Source: Argopecten irradians (Eukaryota > Mollusca > Bivalvia > Pectinida > Pectinidae). From it: a stretch of 64,000 nt of DNA. Positions within the stretch are counted from its first letter, which is position 1, and the number at the start of each line of letters is the position of its first letter. The notes under the pieces were generated by a model. That model saw only the letters and a program-made list of their open reading frames with translations, made no database searches and was not told the origin of the DNA. The translations under genes were made by a program, and so were the position numbers. Positions 1-13,175 of this stretch are shown here, piece after piece. The stretch is from positions 35,544,909-35,608,908 of the forward strand of contig NC_091147.1 of NCBI RefSeq assembly GCF_041381155.1. Direction: 5' to 3'.

Positions 1-3000
1 AAAGGTCAAATATGAACTTTACCGTAGAAATGTTCTGAAGGGCGCATATGAAAGACCATGTTCTCAGGAACATAAAATGACCTATTTCAAGGTCATATGA
101 TCAAAAATGGCGGAGATATAGGACATCAAAAATCGAAATTTTAGTTTATATTTGTCCTTGCACGAGACGTTTCAGCGCCTTTAAACCTGTATGTACAGTG
201 TTGATTTTTCATACCTATGTTGTATGAACTTTTGTCTTCACAAGTTATTTATTTTTAAGGGGTTATATAGAAAAATGGCGGAAATATAGCTCTCCAAATA
301 TTGCAATTTGTTTCTTTTTCTTATTTTTGTCCGTTAATTGTGAGCTCGTAGGGCCTTTATCATCTCATGTAGAGTGTTGAATTTTTGTAAATGTAAGCTT
401 TATCCTAATGTCTGTACAGGTTTTTAATTTCAAAGACATGAATTGGAAAATGGCGGAAATATAGACCTCCGAATATGGCGTTTCGTTCATTTTTTAACGT
501 AAATTTTAGCGTAATTCATGAAAATTCAAAGGTGAAATGTTTTGAATTGGATGTGAAAGATCATGCTTTCAGACACATAAAATGACCAAGTTCAAGGTCA
601 TAAGATTCAAAATGGCGGAGATATAGGACATCGAAAATCGAAATTTTAGTTTATATTTGTCCTTGCACGAGACGTTTCAGCGCCTTTAAACCTGTATGTA
701 CAGTGTTGATTTCTCATACCTATGTTGTATGAACTTTTGTCTTCAAAAGTTATTTATTTTTAAGGGGTTATATAGAAAAATGGCGAAAATATAGCTCTCC
801 AAATATGGCAATTTGTTTCATTTTCTTATTTTTGTCCGTTATTTGTGAGCTCGTAGGGCCTTTATCGTCTCATGTAGGGTGTTGATTTTTTGTAAATGTA
901 AACTTTAGCCTATTATCTGTAAAGTTTTTAATTTCAAAGACATGAATGTGAAAATGGCGGAAATATAGACCTCCGAATATGGCGTTTCGTTCATTTTTTA
1001 ACGTAAATTTTAGCGTAATTCATGAAAATTCAAAGGTGAAATGTTTTGAATTGGATGTGAAAGATCATGCTTTCAGACACATAAAATGACCAAGTTCAAG
1101 GTCATAAGATTCAAAATGGCGGAGATATAGGACATCGAAAATCGAAATTTTAGTTTATATTTGTCCTTGCACGAGACGTTTCAGCGCCTTTAAACCTGTA
1201 TGTACAGTGTTGATTTTTCATACCTATGTTGTATGAACTTTTGTCTTCAAAAGTTATTTATTTTTAAGGGGTTATATAGAAAAATGGCGGAAATATAGCT
1301 CTCCAAATATTGCAATTTGTTTCTTTTTCTTATTTTTGTCCGTTAATTGTGAGCTCGTAGGGCCTTTATCATCTCATGTAGAGTGTTGAATTTTTGTAAA
1401 TGTAAGCTTTAGCCTATTGTCTGTACAGGTTTTTAATTTCAAAGACATGAATTTGAAAATGGCGGAAATATAGCCCTCCGAATATGGCGTTTCGTTCATT
1501 TTTTAACGTAAATTTTAGCGTAATTCATGAAAATTCAAAGGTGAAATGTTTTGAATTGGATGTGAAAGATCATGCTTTCAGACACATAAAATGACCAAGT
1601 TCAAGGTCATAAGATTCAAAATGGCGGAGATATAGGACATCGAAAATCGAATTTTTAGTTTATATTTGTCCTTGCAAGAGACGTTTCAGCGCCTTTAAAC
1701 CTGTATGTACAGTGTTGATTTCTCATACCTATGTTGTATGAACTTTTGTCTTCAAAAGTTATTTATTTTTAAGGGGTTATATAGAAAAATGGCGAAAATA
1801 TAGCTCTCCAAATATGGCAATTTGTTTCATTTTCTTATTTTTTTCCGTTATTTGTGAGCTCGTAGGGCCTTTATCGTCTCATGTAGGGTGTTGATTTTTT
1901 GTAAATGTTAGCTTTAGCCTATTATCTGTACATATTTTTAATTTCAAAGATATGAATATAGAAAATGGCGGAAATATAGACCTCCGAATATGGCGTTTCG
2001 TTCATTTTTTTAACGTAAATTTTAGCGTAATTCATGAAAATTCAAAGGTGAAATGTTTTGAATTGGATGTGAAAGATCATGCTTTCAGACACATAAAATG
2101 ACCAAGTTCAAGGTCATAAGATTCAAAATGGCGGAGATACAGGACATCGAAAATCGAAATTTTAGTTTATATTTGTCCTTGCACGAGACGTTTCAGCGCC
2201 TTTAAACCTGTATGTACAGTGTTTATTTTTCATACCTATGTTGTATGAACTTTTGTCTTCAAAAGTTATTTATTTTTAAGAGGTTATATAGAAAAATGGC
2301 GAAAATATAGCTCTCCAAATATGGCAATTTGTTTCATTTTCTTATTTTTGTCCGTTATTTGTGAGCTCGTAGGGCCTTTATCGTCTCATGTAGGGTGTTG
2401 ATTTTTTGTAAATGTAAACTTTAGCCTATTATCTGTAAATATTTTTAATTTCAAAGACATGAATGTGAAAATGGCGGAAATATAGACCTCCGAATATGGC
2501 GTTTCGTTCATTTTTTAACGTAAATTTTAGCGTAATTCATGAAAATTCAAAGGTGAAATGTTTTGAATTTGATGTGAAAGATCATGCTTTCAGACACATA
2601 AAATGACCAAGTTCAAGGTCATAAGATTCAAAATGGCGGAGATATAGGACATCGAAAATCGAAATTTTAGTTTATATTTGTCCTTGCCCGAGACGTTTCA
2701 GCGCCTTTAAACCTGTATGTACAGTGTTGATTTTTCATACCTATGTTGTATGAACTTTTGTCTTCAAAAGTTATTTATTTTTAAGGGGTTATATAGAAAA
2801 ATGGCGAAAATATAGCTCTCCAAATATGGCAATTTGTTTCTTTTTCTTATTTTTGTCCGTTATTTGTGAGCTCGTAGGGCCTTTATCATCTCATGTTAGA
2901 GTGTTGAATTTTTGTAAATGTAAGCTTTAGCCTATTGTCTGTACAGGTTTTTAATTTCAAAGACATGAATTTGAAAATGGCGGAAATATAGACCTCCGAA

Positions 3001-3662
3001 TATGGCGTTTCGTTCATTTTTTAACGTAAATTTTAGCGTAATTCATGAAAATTCAAAGGTGAAATGTTTTGAATTTGGATGTGAAAGATCATGCTTTCAG
3101 ACACATAAAATGACCAAGTTCAAGGTCATAAGATTCAAAATGGCGGAGATATAGGACATCGAAAATCGAAATTTTAGTTTATATTTGTCCTTGCCCGAGA
3201 CGTTTCAGCGCCTTTAAACCTGTATGTACAGTGTTGATTTTTCATACCTATGTTGTATGAACTTTTGTCTTCAAAAGTTATTTATTTTTAAGGGGTTATA
3301 TAGAAAAATGGCGGAAAATATAGCTCTCCAAATATGGCAATTTGTTTCTTTTTCTTATTTTTGTCCGTTATTTGTGAGCTCGTAGGGCCTTTATCATCTC
3401 ATGTAGAGTGTTGAATTTTTGTAAATGTAAGCTTTATCCTATTGTCTGTACAGGTTTTTAATTTCAAAGACATGAATGTGAAAATGGCGGAAATATAGAC
3501 CTCCGAATATGGCGTTTCGTTCATTTTTTAACGTAAATTTTAGCGTAATTCATGAAAATTCAAAGGTGAAATGTTTTGAATTGGATGTGAAAGATCATGC
3601 TTTCAGACACATAAAATGACCAATTTCAATGTCATATGATTCAAAATGGCGGAGGTATAGAA
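1..3662. repeat. 505-bp satellite, about seven tandem copies
   Basis: The phrase GGACATCGAAAATCGAAAT recurs at 121 (variant), 626, 1130, 1635, 2142, 2647 and 3154, giving a period of 504-507 bp. The array decays at about 3660. Each unit holds three related subunits of about 168 bp, each carrying a version of AAAATGGCGGAAATATAG followed by a diverged flank, so this is a higher-order repeat that arose from a shorter monomer. Copies differ by only a few percent, so the array is young or homogenised. Its left end is cut off by the window. No open reading frame of any length crosses it. Confidence 0.95.
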
Positions 3663-5091
3663 CTTTCAGCGATTTTGAGTTGTGATTACATGATGTGGCA
3701 TGTGGCCAAAGGGAGATAATCGGTATCTAATACTAAAACTCTAACTGTACGTGTTATTCCGCATTGGTCCAAGATCTTCATAAGAAAAGGAGAATTTTTG
3801 CACTTTTAAAAAACCTGAAATTCTAATGTTTTTACCTATTCATTATCAAAATTGATATTTTGAACCTAAATCTCAATCTGAATTTCCAAATTCATATCAT
3901 GGTTATCAAGGAATAATTACCTGTCAGAAAACATTTTTACTTTTGAAATTCAAGATTAGCCAGCCAATCAGCGGCCGGGTTAAAATTCTGTCCTGGGCTC
4001 AACCTTCGTAACACACGGGCCGTTTCGAAGGTCTTTTTTTCTCATTTGGCTGGTTATTACCTATACCCAACTTGAATACTATAATTTCGAGATGTTTTAA
4101 GTTCTGCATGAACAATGTACACAATCGCCATGTTTGCGTTAATACACGTACATGTACATGTGTAGCTACACCGCATGTATGGGAGACCGTCCTTACGTGA
4201 ACCTAACTATTAATAGGATGTACATTTAATCAAAGAAAGGTAATGCACAAACCCAATAACTGACAGTTTCAAAACCTTTTATGTGTGTGGCAGAGCTGTC
4301 ACATGTGACACCGGCTGTTTAAGCAAAACCGGTGCTATGTTGGGGAAATACACGGCAGTTTTGCAACCACAGAACCAAACAAATTCACATCAAAATTCTT
4401 TACAAATTTTACATCTACATCTATTGCCCGACCCACACATTAACCATTAACTAATGTACCCTGAATATATCCAATCAGCAGGCTCCGATATATTCACCTC
4501 TCTATGAAATCTTGTGCCCAAAGGGGGATTCCCCTAAATCTGTTTTTCGGTTGAACCAGACTGCTTTCGTAAGAAACGCTCTCTGATTAATATTGAGTGA
4601 GATCGTCCGTTCGTTCAAGCAATCGTCTGTTCGCTAACATTACTTATATCATTACATAGGTGGAAATCCCGTGTTTTGATCGCGATCAAATCTAGTTATT
4701 ATTATTATTTTTATTTTTTATTTTTATTTCCACATTTCTGGTTCCATATTGTGTTAACCGCAAAGGGAGATAATCGGGATAAATATTGTAATAAATTCGG
4801 AATAACCAGGAAGATTTTTTTTTATATATAAATAATCTTCAAGAGTTAATTACTAAATTATGTATTAAGCGTTAGAAAAAAAATTAAAACGTGATTTTTC
4901 TGTCAAAATTAACTCTGATTTTACCATTTGTTGACCTTGACCTCTTCAGCAGTGTTTATCTCCCATAGTTCGACCCTAAACCAAAAATTTGGTGGATAGA
5001 ATTCACAAGCGTAATCTATTGTTATAAAACAACAAGAAAAATTTAGATTAAACGAACGATAAAAAAAAGACATAATTAGAGTGTGACTACC
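3663..5091. other. Intergenic, no gene seen
   Basis: Unique-looking AT-rich DNA with two GGGAGATAAT phrases (near 3712 and 4765), which are typical of dispersed bivalve repeats. No splice-bounded coding segment is visible. Confidence 0.6.
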
Positions 5092-5463
5092 TTAAAGATG
5101 CTCCAACGCCGACAAAAGTTGTTTTTTTTTCACTATCAAAAACAGGAGCATACGATTTAGTATTTTTCTTCATTTAGAAAAGTTACTTACTTTACACCAT
5201 TACCACCATTAAAAAGTTTGAGCTTCTAATTTTACTTCAAGTTAAAAATATGAAAAATAATTAATTGCATCCCGAAAAAAATCCGTGGCACTATATCCTA
5301 TATAAGAATGAAGTACTGATTGCGCATGCACCAAAGGCAAAACGAATTATTTCATATTATTTTTTGCGTTGATTACATATATATATATATACACGATTAA
5401 ACACCAATTATTGTTCAAATGATGAATATCATTAAAGCTCTGTCGGCGGTGTAGCATTTTTAA
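5092..5463. mobile_element. TTAA-flanked MITE, copy 1
   Basis: Ends with TTAAAGATGCTCCAACGCC at the left and the inverted GGCGGTGTAGCATTTTTAA at the right, about 370 bp apart, with TTAA at both ends. The interior is shared with the copies at 6347, 9443, 23723 and 45704. There is no transposase. TTAA target duplications are typical of piggyBac-type transposition, and that assignment is inferred. Confidence 0.85.
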
Positions 5464-5510
5464 TGTGATACTCAAATGAATAAGTTCATATGAAGAAGGT
5501 TTCTCAATTT

Positions 5511-5722
5511 GGACTGCTAATTGATACTCCTCTCTATACACGCGAATACTATACAGTCTGTACAACATACTGCAGAGATAATTTGTTTCTACTTTCCTAA
5601 GAATCAATTCTCTGAAATTAACTTACTTTCATGTGTGGTTGAAATGTATCAATATATATACACATTAATCAAAATGTATAATCGTTATCAAGGCAGGGGG
5701 AGTCACTCTTATAGGACAAATA
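5511..5722 (+). repeat. Dispersed repeat, copy 1 of 2
   Basis: About 210 bp beginning GGACTGCTAATTGATAC and ending in a block that contains CTTATAGGACAAAT. It matches 8102-8289 throughout, with scattered substitutions and indels. No coding capacity; family not recognised. Confidence 0.75.
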
Positions 5723-6346
5723 GAATCTTTCAAGCCATTTGGAGCGAGACAGGAGAATCCTCAAACCCGGACACAGAGAGGTTTCTACACGTGCTAATAA
5801 AGCCATTTCCAGCATAAACTGAAATTATCATTTTTGACTGCACAAATCCTTTAAGTTACTTTACAAAAAGCAATCCAATCCCGAGTGTCAGAAATAAAAA
5901 AAAAATACATAAGCTCATAAATATTTATGTCGTATCGGAGTATGAAATCTATTGGGGACCATAAATCCGTATGTTTACTTCCTGGATGACGACAGTGGGC
6001 AAAAGCATAACAATAATGGTTTTATATATTTGAGCTTGGGTTAATGAGCGATACTATGGTGCCATATTTCTGCCATCGAAATGTATTAAGTCCCATTACG
6101 GTAACTTGACTATGCCGAAGTTCTTATTTCGACCAGTCGATTTTGAAGATTTGTTGAGATAGTTCTTCCTATGTGAAATTTTAAAACATAATGGCGAAAA
6201 ACACCTACGTGCTACGATATGACGATCTAGGCTTCTAATAGCTCTTCCTGCCGAATTCTGAGACAAATGGACACTATCGCCAATCAGAAAGTGAAGTGCA
6301 CTTGAGATCGTTGCAAGGAACCAAAGGCAAAAAAGAAGTTGAAATA

Positions 6347-6711
6347 TTAAAGATGCTCCACCGCTGACAAATAGTGTTTTTTCACTATCAAAAACAACAA
6401 CAGACAATTTAGTATTTTTCTTCAGTTACAAAAGTTACTTACTTTACACCATTACCACCATTGAAAAGTTTGAGCTTCTAATCTTACTTTAAGTTAAAAC
6501 TATGGAAAATAATTAATTGCATCCCGAAAAAAAATCCCGTGGCGCTATATCCTATATAGAATGAAGTAATGATTGCACATGCACCAAAGTCGAAATAAAT
6601 TATTTTATATTATTTTTGTGTTAATAAGACATAAACAGACACGATTAAACGCATATTATTGTTCAAATGATGAATATCATTTATGTCCTGTCGGCGGTGG
6701 AGCATCTTTAA
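6347..6711. mobile_element. TTAA-flanked MITE, copy 2
   Basis: Best-preserved direct-orientation copy. The left end is TTAAAGATGCTCCACCGC and the right end GGCGGTGGAGCATCTTTAA. The interior closely matches the 5092 copy. Confidence 0.87.
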
Positions 6712-6784
6712 TGTCAACGAGATATTTCCATGCGATGAATTGCTTTGATGTGACAATATTAATTGCAAACTTTTTTTAAACTTG

Positions 6785-6918
6785 AACCATAGGGACCCGT
6801 TTATAATAATATATATTTTCAGTGTCTGGCTTCGTTATATACGAATAGTATTGGGATATAACGTACCCAGTGACTGAAAATATGTATTATAAGATAAAAA
6901 CTAGTTACGGGCCCCTGT
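6785..6918. mobile_element. Small foldback element
   Basis: An inverted repeat of about 55 bp per arm. The left arm has AGGGACCCGT and TATATTTTCAGTGTCTGG. The right arm has CCCAGTGACTGAAAATATG and ACGGGCCCCT. The loop is short. It looks like a MITE of unknown superfamily. Confidence 0.7.
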
Positions 6919-8101
6919 GATCAGTGTGAAACAACATACTGTAGTCAGTGAAGGGAAGTAACTCTTAGATGACTAAAGTAAAATAATAGCAAAAAAATAT
7001 ATATATTATATTCATATATTAAGTTAAAAACATTGTAAGAATGTGCATTATTTCTTTATCATTCCAATGCTTTGATAAAATAATAACGTTAAGGATACTA
7101 TTTTTATCAAAACTAAATATTTATTAGTATGCAAAATTTACAACTAGTAAGATGATGTCTTTTTGTAATGATATAATGATTACTTTCACACTTTGTAAAA
7201 CCGCGTTATTTTTCGAGCGTCATACGGTCGCTTTTTATATTTCTCCTGCTGGATAATACAATGTTATCCCAACCATAGTTAAAATAAATGTAACTTTCTA
7301 ACACTTGTAGCTGATTGGCATGTTGTCTGTCTAAAAAAAAAACTTAATTATTTTAGATGGATAGGCGTGTTAAAACGATTTGCTCGTCTTGAACTTCCAG
7401 AGCCATTCAACTATCAAAATCTAAGATGGTGGGCGGTCGGCCATCTTATAGACCAATCGGTCCCAAAATGCAATATGCACAAGGGCCTTAGGAAAAGCTT
7501 CATATGAAATTTGAAAAAAGATCAAATATACATAATACTGGATCTGTAACATGCTGTGATAAAGGGCTACCACGTTTATTGAAATGAATAACATTGACCT
7601 TCACTCAAGGTCATATGGGTCAAATAGGCTAAACTAAGAACGGGAGAGTTTCTAGTACATAATTCTTAAATTGTTAATCAAATAAAAGGTGAAAAACTTC
7701 AATCTTTTTTATTATTCTGTGATGATTCAAAGTGTTTTGCAACATCTGTAAAATTTGACTGTGTTGTGCTAAGGCCCAAAAAAATAATATGTCTGTTTAG
7801 GGTTTACCCGACCGACCTTCCACCGACCCTTCCACTTTTTTTCAAACAAGCAAACTTGACCGTCGTATTATATTAGAAACGAAAAAATTTAGATATTTAA
7901 AAGTCGGGATTTTGATCTCAGACTCCGGTTCCAGCCATTATTTTAGAGTGAAAGACAAAAAACATCCTCCCGACTTACCGACCCTATATTTCTTTGCCAA
8001 TGTAACCCTGAACAGACATATATTTTTAAGAAGACCGTTATTGCACATGGACCTCTTGTTTTATATGTAATAGGTCTAGGACGAACGTTTTAGATAATGT
8101 T
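6919..8101. other. Intergenic, no gene seen
   Basis: AT-rich DNA with no supported gene. The stretch from about 7380 to 7660 has features seen in dispersed molluscan repeats, but I could not match it to another copy in this window. Confidence 0.5.
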
Positions 8102-8289
8102 GGGACTGCTAATTGATACCTCTTTATACACGTGAATTGTATGCTGTATGTACGGCATACAGCAGAGATAATTTGTAAATTCTTTCCTAAGAATTAATAC
8201 TGTTAAATTAACTTATTTCAACGTGTGGCGAAATATATTCTAATCAAAACGTATCAATTACAAGGTCAGGGGGAATAACTCGTATAGGA
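8102..8289 (+). repeat. Dispersed repeat, copy 2 of 2
   Basis: Homologous to 5511-5722, same orientation, slightly shorter. Confidence 0.75.
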
Positions 8290-8508
8290 CAAAAAATAAA
8301 TTGACTGAAAACTTGGAATTCTGGGATGCCAGACAAGGACCATATGCTGATTAACGTGGGTAACCGACGATGGGAATTCGCCAGTCTAGAGAAAAACTCG
8401 TAATCCGGACGGTTTTGGTTCGAGACGATGGTGTTCGAGTTATTAAGGGTCCACATTGCCACACATTTTGTAGAAATTCAAGAAACTGAGTATCCCCCCA
8501 CCCATTTC

Positions 8509-8921
8509 TTTAAAGGGCCACTACCTTTCCGAAACGGCTTTTAATTTTTAAAATAGGAATGTAAAACGAGATCAATAATTTTGTAGAGTCGCAGAAGTTG
8601 TTATTAACTATACGTTTACTAGCATACTTATCATCACCTTCAGAACTGTTTAATTAGAATAAATAAAATGTTAATTTTCATAACGCGGGTCGTTTTATGT
8701 TTCCCGCCGTTGTCCTAAATGCCGTGAGGTAGTTGACTATCACTGCGCCAGACGGCAAAACAGCGAAATGAATCTTCACTGTTATCGTACATTAGACAGG
8801 AAATCTTGCATATGTTTGGTGTTGTAACCTCATCTTAAGCCATCGATATATATTTTCTTTTGTTATTAATGTTTTTAAGAAACCTTTAAATTTTGCTCCG
8901 GAAAGGTAGTGGGCCTTTAAA
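8509..8921. mobile_element. MITE with TTTAAAGG ends
   Basis: Inverted ends TTTAAAGGGCCACTACC and GGTAGTGGGCCTTTAAA, extending to CTTTCCGAA and CCGGAAAG, bound 413 bp with no open reading frame. It resembles a widespread non-autonomous DNA transposon family. Confidence 0.8.
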
Positions 8922-9442
8922 GCTTCTTTCTACAGAAAATATTCTAGGTTTAGTATGCATTAATAGTTTATATCCATAACGTTCACACGAGGATAATTCG
9001 GGGGTCTAATACCACCAAGATATTGTATGTATGCATTCTGATATACTACATGTATGTACATATATGTATATTTATTTTAAATGAAGTTATTTGTTTGTAT
9101 GAAATAAAAATACATGTTATACTTAAATATCCAGCGTTTTTTCTCTTTACATAAAGTTAGTACATACCCGTAAAAGTTGGAAGTTTTATTTAGTCTTACA
9201 GGTAATTATCTCCTATTAAATATCTTACCTGTATAGCTCAAAATTCACAATGTTGGCCAAGTGAGAAGACACCGATAGAACGGACTGACTACTACTTCGA
9301 AACGGACATCTAAAAACAAGGACAAAGGACTTGATAGAAAGTGTTAAATACCTTAATAAACATTTTACTATTCTTATATTGAGTAAACTAATGTATTGAC
9401 ATTGATTATACTTAAATGTGATCTTGACAAGATGACTTGCCT

Positions 9443-9801
9443 TTAATGTTCCGCCGCTCAAGAACGACATTTTTTCTCTATCAAAAACAGGAGCAGACGA
9501 TCTAGTATTTTTCTTCGGTTACAAAAGTTACTAACTTTATAACATTACCACATTTGAAAAGTTTGATCTTCTTTTTGATTCAAGATAAAAATATTAAAAA
9601 TAATTTGTTTCGTCTTGAAAAACTTCGATGACTCTATGCCTTTTATGGAATTAAGTACTGATTGCGCATGCACTAAAAGCAAAATGAATTATTTCATATG
9701 CAATTTTGTGTTAGTTAGACACACATAATCACGATTAAACATCAGTTATTGTTCAAATGAAGGGTATCGTTTATGCTCTGTCGGCGGTGAAGCATCTTTA
9801 A
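9443..9801. mobile_element. TTAA-flanked MITE, copy 3 (diverged)
   Basis: Left end TTAATGTTCCGCCGC, right end GGCGGTGAAGCATCTTTAA. The interior matches the other copies but with more substitutions, so this is the oldest or least preserved of the five. Confidence 0.8.
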
Positions 9802-9845
9802 TATAATTTTATGTCATTGTTAAATTTAATTAGACACTAATAAGG

Positions 9846-10008
9846 TAGACTGGCCACCAGTCTCTAGAATATTGGGGAAAAAATCACATAAATTTGGCTT
9901 TCTTATTTTTGTCTCTACTTCATAAGGTTCAAACAAGGGGGAGATAATCTAGTAAAGAACTCTGCTGAGAAAGTCTTATCAACAACTTAGGGTCTGGTGG
10001 CCAGTCTA
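9846..10008. mobile_element. Short MITE with TAGACTGGCCACCAG ends
   Basis: Perfect 15-bp terminal inverted repeats, TAGACTGGCCACCAG and CTGGTGGCCAGTCTA, bound 163 bp. The terminal TA could be a Tc1/mariner-type target duplication. The interior contains GGGGGAGATAATCTAGT. A related but rearranged copy lies at 35055-35307. Confidence 0.8.
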
Positions 10009-10336
10009 TTAATTTGGTAATGCCTCTAAAATACAGTTATGTAATAGTAGGAATTATTTTTGTTCACCATATAGCCAACTGCTATATCTCAATGGCTTCT
10101 AGTATCCTCGAGTATACATGAGGGTACTTTGGCAGCGAAGGCATAAGTGTGAGGGTTAGTTTTTGAAAAAATTAACAGTTTAATACATTAATAAAAGTAA
10201 AATTTAGAAATGTCCCGTCACAATTAGTTATAATTTATATCAATCTGGATCCACCTGGGTGTCCTTAGACCATGGCTTTGACGTTTTATGGGTCTAGATC
10301 AAAAGTCGGTAAAATCATATTCTACATATAGCCATA

Positions 10337-10580
10337 GATGGACAGAGTACGGATCCGTAATATGTATAGGGCCAGAGTACGGTACGGAATCCTTAATACA
10401 GACAGAGATGGGGCCTGAGAACAGATCCGTAATACGTATGGGGCCGGAGTACGGAATCCTTAATACAGACAGAGATGGGGCCTGAGAACGGATCCGTAAA
10501 ACGTTTGAGGCCGGAGTACGGAATCCATAATACAGACAGAGATGGGGCTGGAGTACGGATACGGATCCGTAATGCAGATA
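10337..10580. repeat. Minisatellite, about 67-bp unit, three copies
   Basis: GAGTACGG(TAC)GGAATCC-type starts recur at 10375, 10447 and 10514, with shared blocks ACAGACAGAGATGGGG and GGATCCGTAA. The two short reading frames across it are by-products of the repeat. Confidence 0.85.
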
Positions 10581-10739
10581 CAGTGTAAGACAGTGTTTGG
10601 CTTCCTGGTTGCTCTCCCTGCACGTTACACATACATAACAAAGTTGGCATGACCAGCGATAATGTTAGAGATATGGTAGGAGAGCTGAGTACTGGGGCCC
10701 CGATGGCAGACTCCACAGACCAAACTTTGAATCCTTTAT

Positions 10740-10974
10740 TTAATCACAGTTAAGCATGACTCACGTGCTAACGATCGTGCGTTCACGTCGCTGAACTTCC
10801 AAAGTTCCATTCGCTGTATTATCGGGTGCACGGTATTCGTTTCGTGATTCAGTGTGAAAGTTTTTAAACTTATCGTATGAAGTGATACCGAACCCTGTGT
10901 TATGATCATTGTATAGTGTTTTGGAAACAACTCCGTTCATTCTCTACAGACAAAGGATATATACCAGGTGCCAG
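10740..10974 (+). other. Possible untranslated leader exon
   Basis: This less AT-rich stretch ends in a perfect splice donor, CCAG|GTAAGT at 10974/10975. It could be the 5' leader of the calpain gene, whose first coding exon opens with a splice acceptor at 19829. That would make an 8.9-kb first intron. There is no direct support beyond the donor, so it could equally be unrelated. Confidence 0.2.
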
Positions 10975-11207
10975 GTAAGTCCGGAAGTATGATTATATTA
11001 CCTTTTGGTATTTCTTCAAATTGTAAAACAGTTCTTTTTAGTTTATTTACTATTGATTGTTACGTAGATACAGTATAACACGGTCTACATAACAAGGTAT
11101 ATAAACCTGTATATCTACATATATACATGTCTATAGATGTTTAATTTCGGAGACATAGTGTATGTTTTGTATATGTAACAGAGTGCAGGATTTTCTATAG
11201 ATTTAAT

Positions 11208-11283
11208 CACTGCCTCCGCCAGGGATCGAACTCGATTATCTCAGGATTGTCTTCACTAATGCTGAACCGATCGAGCTAAAGTG
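11208..11283 (-). repeat. tRNA-like SINE head or tRNA relic
   Basis: On the minus strand TTTAGCTCGATCGGTTCAGC resembles a tRNA D-arm/A box, and GAGTTCGATCCC about 30 nt later resembles a B box and T-loop. The middle does not form a good anticodon arm, so this is a tRNA-derived relic rather than a working gene. Confidence 0.5.
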
Positions 11284-11352
11284 AAATCTTCTCTAGCCGA
11301 GAGGTATATTATGGCTAGTATTTTCCAGAATTACATATATAAAACAAAACAA

Positions 11353-11448
11353 ACTAAAGATAAAATAAAAATAGAGACAAATAACAAAGATAAAATAAAA
11401 ATAGAGATAAATAACAAAGATAAAATAAAAATAGAGATAAATGATATA
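11353..11448. repeat. 30-bp AT-rich minisatellite
   Basis: Three to four copies of a unit containing AAAGATAAAATAAAAATAGA, followed by an A-rich run. Confidence 0.85.
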
Positions 11449-11961
11449 AAAAAAAAAACAAAAAACAAAAATGTTTATCATCTTCATCGGTGTAACACAT
11501 TAATTTCCATCTGCCGGACGACGGTGTTTTTTTCCGAATACTCTGGGTTATTCCCTCAAAATGCCACTCTGGACAAACAAGAATAATTGGTTGAGTGGTA
11601 TGACTTTGCTACACATTGGTTGTGAATAGACAAAGATATTTTTTAATTCTACTTTGCTTGGTAAATGTCAAAAGTACATAGTAAGCCCAGGCTGATACAT
11701 AATACGCTTTAATATCTCCTATCTCTGCATGTTAAATGTTTTCAATTGTTTTAGTGATATCAATTGCACATACATGTACATATATACATTATACATGCAC
11801 ATGTACATCGCTGCGAATTCGATAAGCAAACGTCCAGACAAGGCAAACTGCTGTGAATTCTGAAACATTCATATTGACAGTTTTCAAACTAGCGCATTAT
11901 ACATCAATAGCATCAACCTCATATCTACATAGTTCATGTTCTACACGTATACTATTATAAG

Positions 11962-12448
11962 ACTCTTTCATAAGTGGATGTGAAGGATAGGGATATTTTA
12001 CCCGAGGGTCACAAAATGTAGTAAAACCCGAGGCTTACCGAGGGTTTTGCAACATTTTGTTATCCCGAGGGTAGAATATCCCTATCCTTCATATCCACTT
12101 ATTAAAGAGTATTTTTCTTTCATACCTCGACGTTTTATTGTAATTTTAACAACTATAATATCCCGCCATTTTCAAATAAATTCGAAGAAATCCACGACTG
12201 GAAGCCAATTTCCATACATGAAAAATTACGTGATATTTTCAACACAAATTCCGTTGCTTGCATCTTTAATAGTAAAACCAGTCAAGTTTGTAAAAAAAAT
12301 GTTAAAAGTTCACCTAGGAAATCGAAATTTTGTTGACGCCGTGATGTCAAGAGGCTTTATTGCATGGGTAGCCACGCAATACAGCCTCAGGCGGCATGAC
12401 TGTATTGCCCTAGACCAGCCAGTATTACACCCGTAGATATCAAAAGAA
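11962..12448. mobile_element. Foldback-bearing element, copy 1
   Basis: The left portion is a long imperfect palindrome: GGATAGGGATATTTTACCC on one side and its inverted counterpart GGGTAGAATATCCCTATCC on the other, centred near 12040. About 300 bp of simple interior follows, ending near GTATTACACCCGTAG. A second copy lies at 58091-58575 with roughly 85% identity by eye. Both copies contain an open reading frame, but their differences fall at all codon positions, so I regard the frame as non-coding. Confidence 0.8.
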
Positions 12449-12734
12449 ATTTGGGGGGTCGTACCAATTGCATACCGGCTATTTCCAGTCTCTGCAGCAT
12501 TCTTAGGTGGGTTATGGTAACCCTGAATTAAGATAAGTTCGCGAACCTATAATATATCACAAATTCAAACTAAAAAAGATCGAGTCCCTATCACGTCAAA
12601 CATTTTGGCTTTTCTTTCTCATAGAAACCCAAACTTATCATGTGTTCGTGGTTGTAACACGAAAACACCAACATATCACACGTCGTGCGTTCGTTCCTAT
12701 CATGAAAACAAAGTACAAGCATGCATTTGTAGTC

Positions 12735-13080
12735 CTTTCACATAAGCGTTAACTAAACGTTTACAACCCTTTCAAGAAAACGTAAACGTTAACTGCTTTG
12801 ACAAGCGTTTGCGGTCTTGTCAAAGAACGCCAAGTTAAAACGCCAATTTGATAAACGTTTACAGCCCTGTGACGAAAACGTAAACGCTAACTATACTAAC
12901 AAGCGTTTGCAGACTGGTAACAAAACGTAAAGTTAACTTTGGGTATGGGTAGGCCTTTCACAAAAACGTAATATGCATCCATGGCTATATCCCATAAACG
13001 CCAATCCAACAACAAGCGTCCTAGATCGTAGCATAATCGTGTCCAATTTACGCGATCGCAGCCCTACTATTAGTATTTGC
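12735..13080. repeat. Degenerate minisatellite with AACGTTTAC/AAGCGTTTGC cores
   Basis: Repeated phrases such as AAAACGTAAACGTTAACT, GACAAGCGTTTGCGGTC and AACGCCAA occur at roughly 60-bp spacing, much diverged. It grades into the tighter array at 13176. Confidence 0.7.
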
Positions 13081-13175
13081 GGCCTTTTGCGTAAACGCCA
13101 ACCCATTACACATATACATGTATAATGTCCAGAGCCCACCATCTAAATAAGAGGGAGCGATTGTACAGGCGTTTG

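Noticed and set aside
11208-11283. Functional tRNA gene on the minus strand
   Set aside because: A and B boxes are recognisable but no proper anticodon stem or matching acceptor stem; treated as a tRNA-derived relic.
12047-12436. 129-codon frame with a similar frame at 58344-58559
   Set aside because: The two copies of the foldback element differ at all codon positions without a third-position bias, so the shared frame looks incidental.
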